Below, piece after piece: positions 8,410 to 19,843 of a stretch of DNA of 64,000 bases. Source of the DNA: Lysinibacillus macroides (lineage in GTDB: Bacteria; Bacillota; Bacilli; Bacillales_A; Planococcaceae); NCBI RefSeq assembly GCF_001281525.1, contig NZ_LGCI01000006.1, forward strand, positions 89,558 to 153,557. Direction: 5' to 3'. The translations under genes and the position numbers were made by a program. Every line of letters starts with the position of its first letter. Within the stretch, counting starts at the first letter, position 1. The notes under the pieces are model-generated. The model was not told where the DNA came from. It did not search any database and was given only the letters and a program-made list of their open reading frames with translations.

Positions 8410-9807
8410 TTAACCGATAGAACCTTCCATCTCGAACTTAATAAGGCGGTTCATTTCTACTGCGTATTCCATTGGTAGTTCTTTTGTAAATGGCTCGATA
8501 AAGCCCATTACGATCATTTCTGTGGCTTCTTCTTCAGAAATACCACGTGACATTAAATAGAATAATTGTTCTTCAGATACTTTTGAAACTTTTGCTTCAT
8601 GCTCTAACGAAACATTATCATTAAAGATTTCATTGTATGGAATTGTATCAGACGTTGATTCATTATCCATAATGAGCGTATCACACTCAATATTGGCACG
8701 TGCACCGCTTGCTTTAGGACCGAAACGAACTTGTCCCATATACGTTACCTTACCACCTTGTTTAGCAATCGATTTAGAAACGATTGTTGAAGATGTGTTT
8801 GGTGCCATATGGATCATTTTAGCGCCAGCATGTTGGTGTTGTCCTTTACCTGCTAAGGCAATCGATAATGTCATACCACGAGCCCCTTCACCTTTTAGGA
8901 TACATGCTGGGTATTTCATCGTTAATTTAGAACCGATGTTACCATCAATCCATTCCATTGTACCGTTTGCTTCAACAACAGTACGTTTTGTTACAAGGTT
9001 GTAGACATTGTTTGCCCAGTTTTGAATTGTTGTGTAACGGCAATAAGCATCTTTTTTCACGATAATTTCTACAACTGCTGAGTGTAGAGAATTTGTTGTG
9101 TAAACAGGCGCTGTACAGCCTTCCACATAATGTACATGTGCACCCTCGTCCACAATAATTAAAGTACGTTCGAATTGCCCCATATTTTCAGAGTTAATAC
9201 GGAAGTATGCTTGTAATGGTGTTTCTACCTTAACACCTGGTGGTACATAGATAAATGAGCCACCTGACCATACTGCTGAATTCAGTGCAGCAAATTTATT
9301 GTCAGTGTAAGGAATAACTTTACCCCAATGTGCTTTGAAAATATCTTCGTTTTCACGTAGCGCTGAGTCTGTATCTTTAAAGACAATACCAAGGTCTTCA
9401 AGGTCTTGTTTCATATTATGATACACTACCTCTGATTCATATTGCGCAGATACACCTGCAAGATATTTTTGCTCTGCTTCTGGGATACCTAATTTATCAA
9501 AAGTTGCTTTGATTTCATCAGGTACTTCATCCCATGATTTTTGGGTAGCTTCTGATGGTTTTACATAGTACGTAATTTCATCAAAATTTAAGTCACTCAG
9601 ATCGCCACCCCATTGTGGCATTGGTTTTGCATAGAATGTTTCAAGAGCTTTTAAACGGTATTCTAGCATCCATTCTGGCTCTTGTTTCATATTTGAAATT
9701 TCACGGACGATTTCTTCAGTTAAACCACGTTTTGAACGGAAAATTGATACGTCCTTGTCATGGAATCCGTATTTGTAATCGCCGATATCAGGCATTTTTT
9801 TAGCCAT
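8410..9807 (-). CDS. sufB: Fe-S cluster assembly scaffold protein SufB
   Basis: The 465-aa protein starts [17 protein letters not shown], the typical Bacillus SufB beginning. An in-frame ATG at 9825 exists, but GGAGGAG lies directly before the ATG at 9807. SufB, with SufC and SufD, forms the SufBC2D scaffold on which [4Fe-4S] or [2Fe-2S] clusters are built from persulfide sulfur and iron in the cytoplasm. The beta-helix core ([20 protein letters not shown] near residue 372) and the C-terminal helical part ([13 protein letters not shown]-like, ending GFIEPF) are visible. It is the last gene of sufC-sufD-sufS-sufU-sufB. Confidence 0.97.
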   Translation of the reverse strand: MAKKMPDIGDYKYGFHDKDVSIFRSKRGLTEEIVREISNMKQEPEWMLEYRLKALETFYAKPMPQWGGDLSDLNFDEITYYVKPSEATQKSWDEVPDEIKATFDKLGIPEAEQKYLAGVSAQYESEVVYHNMKQDLEDLGIVFKDTDSALRENEDIFKAHWGKVIPYTDNKFAALNSAVWSGGSFIYVPPGVKVETPLQAYFRINSENMGQFERTLIIVDEGAHVHYVEGCTAPVYTTNSLHSAVVEIIVKKDAYCRYTTIQNWANNVYNLVTKRTVVEANGTMEWIDGNIGSKLTMKYPACILKGEGARGMTLSIALAGKGQHQHAGAKMIHMAPNTSSTIVSKSIAKQGGKVTYMGQVRFGPKASGARANIECDTLIMDNESTSDTIPYNEIFNDNVSLEHEAKVSKVSEEQLFYLMSRGISEEEATEMIVMGFIEPFTKELPMEYAVEMNRLIKFEMEGSIG

Positions 9808-9860
9808 CGTTTCTCCTCCGTTCATTGAGTTGTATTTCTCAAAATATTCGACCCTTGCCT

Positions 9861-9889
9861 TGAGTGAAAGTATAATATACTTTCACTCA
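9861..9889 (-). other. Perfect 13-bp hairpin between sufU and sufB
   Basis: TGAGTGAAAGTAT and its reverse complement flank a 3-nt AAT loop. There is no T tract on the minus strand, so it is not a standard terminator. Inside the operon it could be an mRNA processing or stability element separating sufU and sufB messages. Confidence 0.6.
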
Positions 9890-9904
9890 TTCACAAGGAA
9901 TTTT

Positions 9905-12856
<2,952 letters not shown>

Positions 12857-12874
12857 GCTAGTTCGTCCTCCCTC

Positions 12875-13654
12875 TTATGCTTCTTGCTCTTCTGTTTCTT
12901 CTTCGATTCCTAATTCTTTTTTAATCCAGTCATAACCTTCTGCTTCTAAACGTTGTGCAAGCTCTGCGCCACCTGATTTTACAATACGTCCTTGCATCAT
13001 TACGTGTACATGATCTGGTGTAATGTAGTTCAATAGGCGTTGATAATGCGTAATCATTAAGCAGCCAAAGCCTTCACCACGCATAGCATTGATACCTTTT
13101 GACACAACTTTTAATGCATCAATATCGAGACCAGAGTCAATCTCATCTAAAATGGCAAATGTTGGTTTAATCATCATTAATTGAAGAATTTCATTACGTT
13201 TTTTCTCCCCGCCAGAAAATCCTTCATTTAAGTAACGTTGTGCCATATCTTCATCCATTTCAAGGAATTCCATGTTCTTATCTAGTTCACGAATAAATTT
13301 CATTAATGAAATTTCATCGCCTTCTTCACGACGTGCATTAATTGCTGAACGTAAGAAATCAGCATTCGTAACACCTGCGATTTCAGAGGGATACTGCATT
13401 GCTAGGAATAAACCAGCTTGAGCACGCTCGTCTACTTCCATTTCAAGTACATCTTCACCATCAAGCTCAACTGTACCTGAAGTTACTTCATATTTAGGAT
13501 GGCCCATAATAGCAGATGCTAATGTGGATTTACCAGTTCCGTTCGGCCCCATAATCGCGTGAATTTCATTTGTATTAATTGTAAGATTTACGCCTTTTAA
13601 AATCTCTTTCCCGTCGATTTCAACGTGAAGATCTTTAATTACTAAAGTTGACAT
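12875..13654 (-). CDS. sufC: Fe-S assembly ATPase SufC
   Basis: This 259-aa ABC-type ATPase powers the SufBCD scaffold. Walker A is GPNGTGKST near residue 36, the signature is FSGGEKKRNEI near 144, Walker B is FAILDEIDSGLD near 166, and the H-loop is the ITHYQ histidine near 200. The C-terminal tail is strongly acidic. It is the first gene of the suf operon, with GGAGGT before the ATG. Confidence 0.97.
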   Translation of the reverse strand: MSTLVIKDLHVEIDGKEILKGVNLTINTNEIHAIMGPNGTGKSTLASAIMGHPKYEVTSGTVELDGEDVLEMEVDERAQAGLFLAMQYPSEIAGVTNADFLRSAINARREEGDEISLMKFIRELDKNMEFLEMDEDMAQRYLNEGFSGGEKKRNEILQLMMIKPTFAILDEIDSGLDIDALKVVSKGINAMRGEGFGCLMITHYQRLLNYITPDHVHVMMQGRIVKSGGAELAQRLEAEGYDWIKKELGIEEETEEQEA

Positions 13655-14131
13655 GAAAATACCTCCATAGTGTTCAGTGAATGGATAGCCATTCCTTAAT
13701 TATCATCATTCTAATCTTAACTGAAAATCGTTCTCTATGCAAACCATTTCAATTACTTTCGGTTTTCTTAAATAAAATCTTGAAAAACAAAGACTTTGTA
13801 AGCATTTTCAGCTTATTACTTGTCAAACTTATCAATGAGAATAACGTTTCTTCATTTTCAATAAATCACTTCTAATTGAGAATGAATTTCATCTAGCTAC
13901 ATAGTGAAAACCTCGTGAAAAGGGCTAATTGTAGCGGTTTTATAACAAAAATACATAGACAACGCTATCTATACTATAACCTTTTTCATGATAATGAAAT
14001 CAATTAAGAAAACAAATATTTTGGCTCTTTGTTTGAAATGACATGTAAACATTCATAGTTATTTTTCGTCTTAAATACTATAATTAAAATAAAATCAATC
14101 TTATTTTTAGATTAATAGAGGTGAAAAGTTA
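13655..14131 (+). other. Divergent intergenic region between sufC and the GltC-type regulator
   Basis: About 480 bp, AT-rich. It must hold the suf promoter (minus strand) and the regulator promoter (plus strand). I see no open frame with a ribosome binding site and no clear operator or riboswitch. Confidence 0.5.
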
Positions 14132-15034
14132 GTGGAGTTACGTCAATTACGCTATTTTGTTGAGGTTGCTGAACGTGAGCATATTTCAGAGGCTGCTGAG
14201 CATCTACATGTAGCACAATCTGCCATTAGTCGGCAAATCGCAAATCTCGAAGATGAATTAGGCACACCCTTATTTGAACGTGTTGGCCGAAATGTAAAAT
14301 TAACACCGATCGGAAAAATATTTCTTGAGCATACGATTACAGCTTTAAAAGCGATTGATTTTGCTGCCAAGCAGGTAGAGGAGTATCTTGATCCTGCTAA
14401 AGGCTCCATCAAAATTGGTTTTCCTACAAGTTTAGCGAGCTATGTACTGCCAACCGTTATCTCTGCCTTTAAACGCGAATATCCTGGTTTACAATTCCAG
14501 CTACGGCAGGGCTCCTATCGCTTTTTAATTGAGGCTGTTAAAAATCGCGATTTAAACTTGGCTTTTTTAGGACCGCTTCCCCCTAAGGATGAATCCATAC
14601 AATCAACTATATTATTTACTGAAAATATCGCAGCCCTACTCCCAGCCAATCACCCATTAGCAAAAAGAGAAAGTATCCAGCTTGCAGAGTTAAGAAATGA
14701 TCTCTTTGTGTTATTTCCAGATGGCTATATTTTGCATAAAGTAGCGATGGATGCTTGTCGTGCTGCGGGCTTTTTACCAAATGTGATTTCCGAAGGAGAG
14801 GACTTGGATGCATTGAAAGGTTTAGTTGCTGCCGGCATTGGTGTCAGTCTCCTACCTGAAAGCTCTCTTTATGATTCAGCGGCTCGTTTTACTGTAAAAG
14901 TGCCTATTCAAGCACCTACAATCCCTAGAACGGTTGGTATTATTTCACCTATTAATCGGGAAATTGCCCCATCCGAAATCATTTTTTTAGACTTTGTAAA
15001 AAACTTCTTCTCTCGCCTATCGCAATTCCAATAA
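14132..15034 (+). CDS. gltC: LysR-family transcriptional regulator closely resembling GltC
   Basis: The 300-aa protein starts with GTG at 14132 after GAGGTG. The N-terminal winged HTH (MELRQLRYFVEVAEREHISE, then HLHVAQSAISRQIANLEDEL) and the effector domain (KIGFPTSLASYVLPTVISAF, EGEDLDALKGLVAAGIGVSL) follow B. subtilis GltC closely in length and sequence as I recall it. GltC activates gltAB (glutamate synthase) in response to 2-oxoglutarate/glutamate and is usually divergent from gltA. Here the divergent neighbour is sufC and no gltAB is visible, so the target may be elsewhere in the genome or may differ. The assignment rests on remembered family sequence. Confidence 0.8.
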   Translation: MELRQLRYFVEVAEREHISEAAEHLHVAQSAISRQIANLEDELGTPLFERVGRNVKLTPIGKIFLEHTITALKAIDFAAKQVEEYLDPAKGSIKIGFPTSLASYVLPTVISAFKREYPGLQFQLRQGSYRFLIEAVKNRDLNLAFLGPLPPKDESIQSTILFTENIAALLPANHPLAKRESIQLAELRNDLFVLFPDGYILHKVAMDACRAAGFLPNVISEGEDLDALKGLVAAGIGVSLLPESSLYDSAARFTVKVPIQAPTIPRTVGIISPINREIAPSEIIFLDFVKNFFSRLSQFQ

Positions 15035-15038
15035 AAAA

Positions 15039-15069
15039 AGAGTACATAAGTTTAAGGCTTATGTACTCT
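15039..15069 (-). terminator. Convergent terminator between gltC and metQ
   Basis: A perfect 12-bp stem with a 7-nt loop. On the minus strand it is followed by a T7 run (complement of 15033-15039), which fits metQ. On the plus strand it follows the gltC stop directly and may act weakly in that direction. Confidence 0.85.
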
Positions 15070-15080
15070 AAAATCTACTA

Positions 15081-15935
15081 TTATTTTACTGGCACTACTG
15101 CACCTTTCCACTCTTCTAAAATGAAGTCTTGGATTTCTTTAGATGTTAATACTTCTAATAATTTTTTAATTTCTTCTTTTGTTTCATCGCCTGCGCGTAC
15201 TGCGATAATATTTACATATGGAGATTCTTTATCCTCAAGAGAAATAGCATCCTCAATTGGATTTAAGCCGTTATCAATGGCAAAGTTAGAATTGATTAAA
15301 ACCGCATCGCCTTCATCGTTTTCATACATTTGTACTAGCATTTCAGGAGCAGTATTTGCATCGAATTCAAAGTTTTTAGGATTCTCTTCAATATCCTTTA
15401 ATTCTGCTGCTGTTTTATCAATACCCTCTTTTAATGTAATTAAACCTTTAGCCTCTAATAATGATAACATACGACCATGGTCAGATACTGAGTTAGAAAG
15501 TAAAATTGTTGCGCCTTCTGGAAGCTCTTCTAAAGATTTATATTTTTTAGAGTAAATACCGATTGGCTCAATATGAACACCACCAGCATTTACGAAATCA
15601 TAGCCATTGTCTTTAATTTGCAGCTCAAGGTAAGGAATATGTTGGAAATAGTTTGCATCTAGGTCTTTTGATTCTAAATCTTGGTTTGGCAGTACATAAT
15701 CTGTATACGTTTCAACTTCAAGATCCACACCTTGCTCAGCTAAAATCGGTTTTGCTTTTTCTAAAATTACTGCGTGTGGTGTATTAGAAGCACCTACTTT
15801 TAATGTTACATTTTCTTTACTATCTGTTTTTTCCCCATCAGCTGCTGAATTGGCATCCTCTTTTTTATCAGCACCACAAGCTGCTAAAGCTAGTACAAGT
15901 ATTGATAAAAATAATCCTGCTAATAACTTCTTCAT
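15081..15935 (-). CDS. metQ: Methionine ABC transporter substrate-binding lipoprotein MetQ
   Basis: This 284-aa NlpA-family lipoprotein has a signal peptide ending in the LALAAC lipobox. The family segment LKVGASNTPHAVILEKAKPI follows, then LPNQDLESKDLDANYFQHIP. It captures D/L-methionine outside the membrane for MetNP. The start is placed at the ATG at 15935, with GGGAG eight bases upstream, rather than the in-frame GTG at 15944. It is the last gene of metN-metP-metQ and has its own terminator. Confidence 0.94.
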   Translation of the reverse strand: MKKLLAGLFLSILVLALAACGADKKEDANSAADGEKTDSKENVTLKVGASNTPHAVILEKAKPILAEQGVDLEVETYTDYVLPNQDLESKDLDANYFQHIPYLELQIKDNGYDFVNAGGVHIEPIGIYSKKYKSLEELPEGATILLSNSVSDHGRMLSLLEAKGLITLKEGIDKTAAELKDIEENPKNFEFDANTAPEMLVQMYENDEGDAVLINSNFAIDNGLNPIEDAISLEDKESPYVNIIAVRAGDETKEEIKKLLEVLTSKEIQDFILEEWKGAVVPVK

Positions 15936-16002
15936 GTATAACACTCCCTTTTATTTTGTACAAAATATGTTAGCGGTAAAAACCGGAATAACCTTCTATT
16001 GT

Positions 16003-16671
16003 TTAGCGTTTATCAATTTTTTCGGTAATAAAATCACCAATCCATTGAATCACAAATACAACTACTAAGATCAAAATAGTTGCCATTAATGTCACATCTG
16101 TACGATTACGTTGGAAGCCGTCTAAGAAGGCTAAGTTTCCTAGACCTCCTGCCCCGATAATTCCTGCCATTGCTGTATAGCCAACAAGGGCAACAGCCGT
16201 TACGGTGATACCTGAGATTAATGCTGGCAAAGATTCAGGAATGAGTACCTTCCAAATAATTGTCGACGTCTTTGCACCCATTGAGCGAGCCGCTTCAATC
16301 ACACCTTTATCAATTTCACGTAAAGCTATTAAAACCATACGTGCATAGAAGGGCGCTGCCCCAATAATTAATGCTGGTAATGCCGCATTGGCTCCACGAA
16401 TTGTCCCAAGTAAAAATTTTGTAAATGGAATTAATAAAATAATCAACACAATAAATGGAATAGAGCGAAAAATATTCACAAGTGAACCAGTTAAAAAATT
16501 GACAATTTTATTAGCCCAGAGCTGATTGGGGCTTGTTAAAAATAATACGATTCCAATCACTAATCCTAGAATAAATGTTACAACCGTTGAGATAGCTGTC
16601 ATATACAGCGTCTCATATGTAGCCTCCCACATATTTTCCCAGTCTACGTTCGGAAAGAGATCACTTAGCAT
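16003..16671 (-). CDS. metP: Methionine ABC transporter permease MetP
   Basis: The 222-aa permease has five hydrophobic segments and the EAA loop (EAARSMGAKTSTIIWKVLIP near residue 140) that contacts the MetN ATPase. It starts 11 nt inside metN, indicating coupled translation. MetP and MetN form the D/L-methionine importer with MetQ. The name follows the B. subtilis yusB orthologue, and metI is the E. coli name. Confidence 0.94.
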   Translation of the reverse strand: MLSDLFPNVDWENMWEATYETLYMTAISTVVTFILGLVIGIVLFLTSPNQLWANKIVNFLTGSLVNIFRSIPFIVLIILLIPFTKFLLGTIRGANAALPALIIGAAPFYARMVLIALREIDKGVIEAARSMGAKTSTIIWKVLIPESLPALISGITVTAVALVGYTAMAGIIGAGGLGNLAFLDGFQRNRTDVTLMATILILVVVFVIQWIGDFITEKIDKR

Positions 16672-17689
16672 TTACAATCACCTCCGTTTGTACTTCGACT
16701 GTATTTAAATAATTAAGTGCTGCAGCGACATTTGCCTGTGAACCGTCAACTTGTACAATTAATGTACCATATGCCCCATTCTTTGTTTGTGAAATATTAC
16801 CATGGACAATGCTAACTTCCACATCAAATTGTTTAATAAGATGTGAAATAACAGGCTGCTCTGTATTCTCACCGACAAAGATAAGCTTCACAAGCTGGCC
16901 AGTTGGATAATTGGCTTTGATTTGTGCCACGGTCTCTAGCGTTTCCTTTGTATCTGTAATTTGCGCTACAAATTTTTTCGTAATAGCTGCCTGAGGTGAT
17001 TGGAAAACTTGCAATACCTCGCCACGTTCTACAATTTCGCCCGCTTCCATAACAGCTACACGATGACAAATTTTGCGGATCACATGCATTTCATGGGTAA
17101 TTAGCACAATGGTTAAGCCTAGGCGTTCATTGATATCCACAAGTAAATCAAGAATCGCATCTGTCGTTTCAGGATCAAGTGCAGAGGTTGCCTCATCACA
17201 TAGTAAAACCTCTGGATTATTGGCTAATGCACGTGCAATGCCTACACGCTGCTTTTGTCCACCAGAGAGCTGTGAGGGATAGGCCTTATCACGTCCCTCT
17301 AAGCCAACAAGCGCTATCAATTCCTTCACTCGTGCTTCACGTTGAGCCTTGGAAACACCCGCGATTTCTAAAGGAAAAGCAATGTTTTCAGCAACTGTTC
17401 TCGACCACAGTAAATTGAAATGCTGGAAAATCATACTTACCTTTTGTCGAGCAGCTCGAAGTTTTTGCCCTTTAATGGATGAAAACTGTTGATTGTTCAC
17501 CATTACTGTTCCTGCTGTTGGCTTCTCTAATCCATTTAATAAACGAATCATTGTACTTTTACCAGCACCACTATAGCCGATAATGCCGAAAATTTCACCT
17601 TTATCGATAGAGAGGTCCACGTTTTTGACTGCTGTTAATTCACCATTTGCTGTTTTATATTTCTTCGTAATATTTTGAAGCTGGATCAT
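16661..17689 (-). CDS. metN: Methionine ABC transporter ATP-binding protein MetN
   Basis: This 342-aa ATPase has Walker A GYSGAGKST near 38, the LSGGQKQRVGIARAL signature near 140 and Walker B VLLCDEATSALD. The C-terminal NIL regulatory domain (about 265-340) binds methionine and inhibits transport in family members. The ATG at 17689 (MIQLQNITKKYK) is seven bases after AAGGAGT, so the longer in-frame start at 17737 is rejected. That longer start lies inside the riboswitch terminator region. Confidence 0.95.
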   Translation of the reverse strand: MIQLQNITKKYKTANGELTAVKNVDLSIDKGEIFGIIGYSGAGKSTMIRLLNGLEKPTAGTVMVNNQQFSSIKGQKLRAARQKVSMIFQHFNLLWSRTVAENIAFPLEIAGVSKAQREARVKELIALVGLEGRDKAYPSQLSGGQKQRVGIARALANNPEVLLCDEATSALDPETTDAILDLLVDINERLGLTIVLITHEMHVIRKICHRVAVMEAGEIVERGEVLQVFQSPQAAITKKFVAQITDTKETLETVAQIKANYPTGQLVKLIFVGENTEQPVISHLIKQFDVEVSIVHGNISQTKNGAYGTLIVQVDGSQANVAAALNYLNTVEVQTEVIVNAK

Positions 17690-17716
17690 TGCCAATACTC
17701 CTTTTCTCATATAGAA

Positions 17717-17749
17717 AACCCCTTCACTCAGAGACAAGCAGAAGGGGTT
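17717..17749 (-). terminator. metN: Riboswitch-controlled terminator before metN
   Basis: A 9-bp AACCCCTTC/GAAGGGGTT stem is followed on the minus strand by a short T-rich run. It lies between the SAM aptamer and the metN start and would form when SAM is bound, stopping transcription. Confidence 0.88.
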
Positions 17750-17773
17750 ACCGTACTTATACGTTTAACCGTT

Positions 17774-17880
17774 CTCTCATCTTTCAAAGACAAATCTTTG
17801 GGTGATTTGGCACCTTTTCACACTGTGATGGTTGCCGGGCTTCATAGGGCACTTCCCTCCGCCACTCTTTATAAGAGTTC
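17774..17880 (-). ncRNA. SAM-I (S-box) riboswitch aptamer upstream of metNPQ
   Basis: The minus strand carries the conserved S-box elements in order. They are a 5' P1 strand CTCTTATAAAGAGTGGCGGA, then GGGA, the GCCCTATGAAGCCCGGCAAC block, the GTGCCAAATC block, and the AAAGATGAGAG 3' P1 strand. It binds S-adenosylmethionine and switches off methionine uptake genes by favouring the terminator at 17717-17749. The arrangement matches the known S-box control of metNPQ in Bacillus. Confidence 0.97.
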
Positions 17881-17933
17881 GATATATTTAATGTTTTCGT
17901 AATCTATGTGTTACTTTACCATGCCAGCAAAGT

Positions 17934-18245
17934 TCAGTCAATTGCTTTTTTTAATAATTCATATAAAAATGGTACGGATTGAAAAGCATATATTTTATTT
18001 GTCACTTTTCCGCCATTACAGACGAGCAAACAGGGAACACTTTCGATTTGATGCTCACGGGCAATCTGCTCAACAAAATTAATATTAGCTTTGCCTAATT
18101 GTAGCTGTGGCACTAATTGTTCAACAATTAACATCATTTTTGAAGCCACTGCACACGTGCCACAAATGGGCGTATATAAATAAAATGCAGCTTGCTCTCC
18201 CGACTGTACAGCCGCTTCCCACTGCTTTATTGACCATTCTTCCAT
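17934..18245 (-). CDS. yusE: Thioredoxin-like protein YusE
   Basis: This 103-aa thioredoxin-fold protein has a CGTC active-site motif in YTPICGTCAVASK near residue 27 and the cis-proline region SVPCLLV near 70. The motif differs from the WCGPC of thioredoxin, so substrate and redox potential are likely different. It has no signal peptide and is probably cytoplasmic. It lies 17 nt after yusF and matches the yusE-yusF-gcvH-yusI order of B. subtilis. Physiological role is not established. Confidence 0.85.
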   Translation of the reverse strand: MEEWSIKQWEAAVQSGEQAAFYLYTPICGTCAVASKMMLIVEQLVPQLQLGKANINFVEQIAREHQIESVPCLLVCNGGKVTNKIYAFQSVPFLYELLKKAID

Positions 18246-18262
18246 TATTCACGCAACCTTAC

Positions 18263-18604
18263 TTACAAAATATATTCATTATGGATGGAGAAATGTGCGC
18301 GCAATAAAATCATTGCTAACACTTTCCTTGGTGTTGTCTCGACTTCCTTATAGGTAGGCATTGTACGCAAATGCTCAGCCTCTGGATAATGTCTGTCCAT
18401 TAATGCACGTAGTTTATCGCCTGAAGTATCTGCATCAAAAAAGGTAAAAAGCTCACAGCCCTCATAAGGATCGAGGAGTTCCTCTAATTGATGTACACCA
18501 ATCGTACCATTCGTACATAGTATTGTAACGTGCTCATTTAAAATAGGTGCAATTTGAAGCTTATCTGAGCGCCCCTCTACTATCAAGCATTTTCCCTGGA
18601 ACAT
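18263..18604 (-). CDS. yusF: Small Toprim-domain protein YusF
   Basis: The 113-aa protein is almost only a Toprim domain. The acidic residue is in CLIVEGRSDK near residue 7 and the DxDxxG motif is FDADTSGDKLR near 56. Toprim domains bind divalent metal in primases, topoisomerases, RNase M5 and OLD nucleases, so a nucleic-acid role is likely. The exact role of YusF is unknown. It is paired with yusE and precedes it in transcription. Confidence 0.85.
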   Translation of the reverse strand: MFQGKCLIVEGRSDKLQIAPILNEHVTILCTNGTIGVHQLEELLDPYEGCELFTFFDADTSGDKLRALMDRHYPEAEHLRTMPTYKEVETTPRKVLAMILLRAHFSIHNEYIL

Positions 18605-18654
18605 TACGCCACCTCCATTTTAAACATCCCCACTTATAAGTCAGTATATAATAA

Positions 18655-18680
18655 AAAACGCCGGTAGTTGCCGACGTTTT
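18655..18680 (-). terminator. Terminator downstream of gcvH
   Basis: An AAAACGTCGG/CCGGCGTTTT imperfect stem with a T-rich tail on the minus strand, 16 nt after the gcvH stop. Confidence 0.75.
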
Positions 18681-18695
18681 CGATTAGAGCTTGTC

Positions 18696-19076
18696 TTATT
18701 CTGCAATCATTTCTTCGTATTGTTCTGCTGTCATAAGTTTGTCAACTTCTGATGCATCAGCAGGCTCTACAACAATCATCCATGCTTGTTCATATGGTGA
18801 TTCATTTACGAATTCTGGGTTATCTTCTAAATCTGCATTGACTTCAACAACAGTACCCGAGATTGGTGCGTATAGTTCAGAAACTGTTTTTACTGATTCT
18901 ACGCTGCCAAATGGATCATCTGTTTTGATTTCATCGCCAACTTGCGGAAGCTCCACAAATACGATATCTCCTAGCTCAGATTGTGCGAAGTGTGTGATAC
19001 CGATACGTACTTTACCATCTTCTACTTTTACCCATTCGTGCTCTTCAGAATATCGTAAATCTTTCGGTGTGCTCAT
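18696..19076 (-). CDS. gcvH: Glycine cleavage system H protein
   Basis: The 126-aa lipoyl carrier protein starts [20 protein letters not shown] at 19076 after GGAGGGG, and a 30-codon upstream extension is rejected. The lipoylated lysine is in [16 protein letters not shown] near residue 63. GcvH shuttles the aminomethyl group between the P, T and L proteins. In B. subtilis and related Firmicutes it also serves as the central lipoate donor to other complexes. No gcvT or gcvP lies here, as expected for a solitary gcvH. Confidence 0.96.
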   Translation of the reverse strand: MSTPKDLRYSEEHEWVKVEDGKVRIGITHFAQSELGDIVFVELPQVGDEIKTDDPFGSVESVKTVSELYAPISGTVVEVNADLEDNPEFVNESPYEQAWMIVVEPADASEVDKLMTAEQYEEMIAE

Positions 19077-19156
19077 GCCAAAACCCCTCCATAAATATGT
19101 AATCGATTCATTTTCAGTGTGCCATATTTCTCCTATAAAAACAAGGAGAAATGCGG

Positions 19157-19513
19157 TTATTTCCAAGCTTGTTCAAAATCTGATTCTTTAAACCCTAAAG
19201 TTACTTTTTTTCCATCTGTCACAATTGGGCGTTTAATGAGCATACCATCAGAAGCAAGTAGTTCAAGCTGCTCCTCCTCTGGCATCTCAGCAAGCTTATC
19301 CTTTAATCCAAGCTCACGATATTTCATGCCAGATGTATTAAAAAACTTCTTCAAAGGTTGCCCACTCGCTTGCCAGAATGCTGTGATTTCATCCTTTGTT
19401 GGCGTTTGCTCTACAATATGTATTTCTTCATAGGAAATATCATGATCATTTAACCACTTTTGTGCTTTTTTACATGTTGTACATTTTGGATAATGAATAA
19501 ATTGAATCGTCAT
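19157..19513 (-). CDS. yusI: ArsC/Spx-family protein YusI
   Basis: The 118-aa protein has the ArsC-family fold with CTTC near residue 10 ([15 protein letters not shown]), the [14 protein letters not shown] segment and the IKRPIVTDG motif near 93. The family includes Spx and arsenate-reductase-like proteins. It is not Spx itself by sequence. It is probably a cytoplasmic thiol-disulfide protein of unknown role. It is the last gene of the conserved yus block before the repeat and the IS. Confidence 0.85.
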   Translation of the reverse strand: MTIQFIHYPKCTTCKKAQKWLNDHDISYEEIHIVEQTPTKDEITAFWQASGQPLKKFFNTSGMKYRELGLKDKLAEMPEEEQLELLASDGMLIKRPIVTDGKKVTLGFKESDFEQAWK

Positions 19514-19617
19514 TAAAATGCTCCTCTACTGTCTTTTTCTGTAGTATACCATCATAAGTGTTTTGAAGGGTGGAACTTCTCTTATTTTGGGGGTTCTAAT
19601 GATGGTTTACTGGCCGA

Positions 19618-19778
19618 ATATCCTGTACTTTCGGGCTTCTATCTATCACTTTTGCCATTCTATCCATTTATTTAAAGCTGCTATCCGTTTCTCTTAGGCT
19701 ATCCGCTACTTTTGGAGCTCTATCCGTCACTTTCGCTCTTCTATCCATCTATTTAGAGCCTCTATCCATTTTACAATG
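19618..19778. repeat. Degenerate 21-bp tandem repeat, about eight units
   Basis: Units begin at 19618, 19639, 19660, 19681 (18 nt), 19699, 19720, 19741 and 19762 (partial). Nearly all start CTATCC, with a consensus close to CTATCCGTCACTTTYGGSCTT. They lie between yusI and the terminator at 19801. Period 21 keeps a reading frame, but no start codon or ribosome binding site is linked to it. Confidence 0.8.
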
Positions 19779-19800
19779 TCATCTTCTTCACCCCAAAAAA

Positions 19801-19830
19801 CCTAGCTCCTATTAAGAAATGGGAGCTAGG
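19801..19830 (-). terminator. Terminator that probably ended the fad operon before IS insertion
   Basis: CCTAGCTCC/GGAGCTAGG stem (19801-19809 with 19822-19830) followed by T6 on the minus strand. The first functional gene upstream on that strand, apart from the transposase, is fadE. Confidence 0.75.
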
Positions 19831-19843
19831 TTTCGCATTATCA

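Noticed and set aside
17717-17880. T-box leader for metNPQ
   Set aside because: The conserved blocks (GCCCTATGAAGCC, GTGCCAAATC, GATGAGAG) are those of the SAM-I riboswitch. There is no T-box sequence.
19618-19778. CRISPR array
   Set aside because: Units are directly adjacent with no unique spacers, the period is 21 bp and the units diverge from each other. No cas genes are present.
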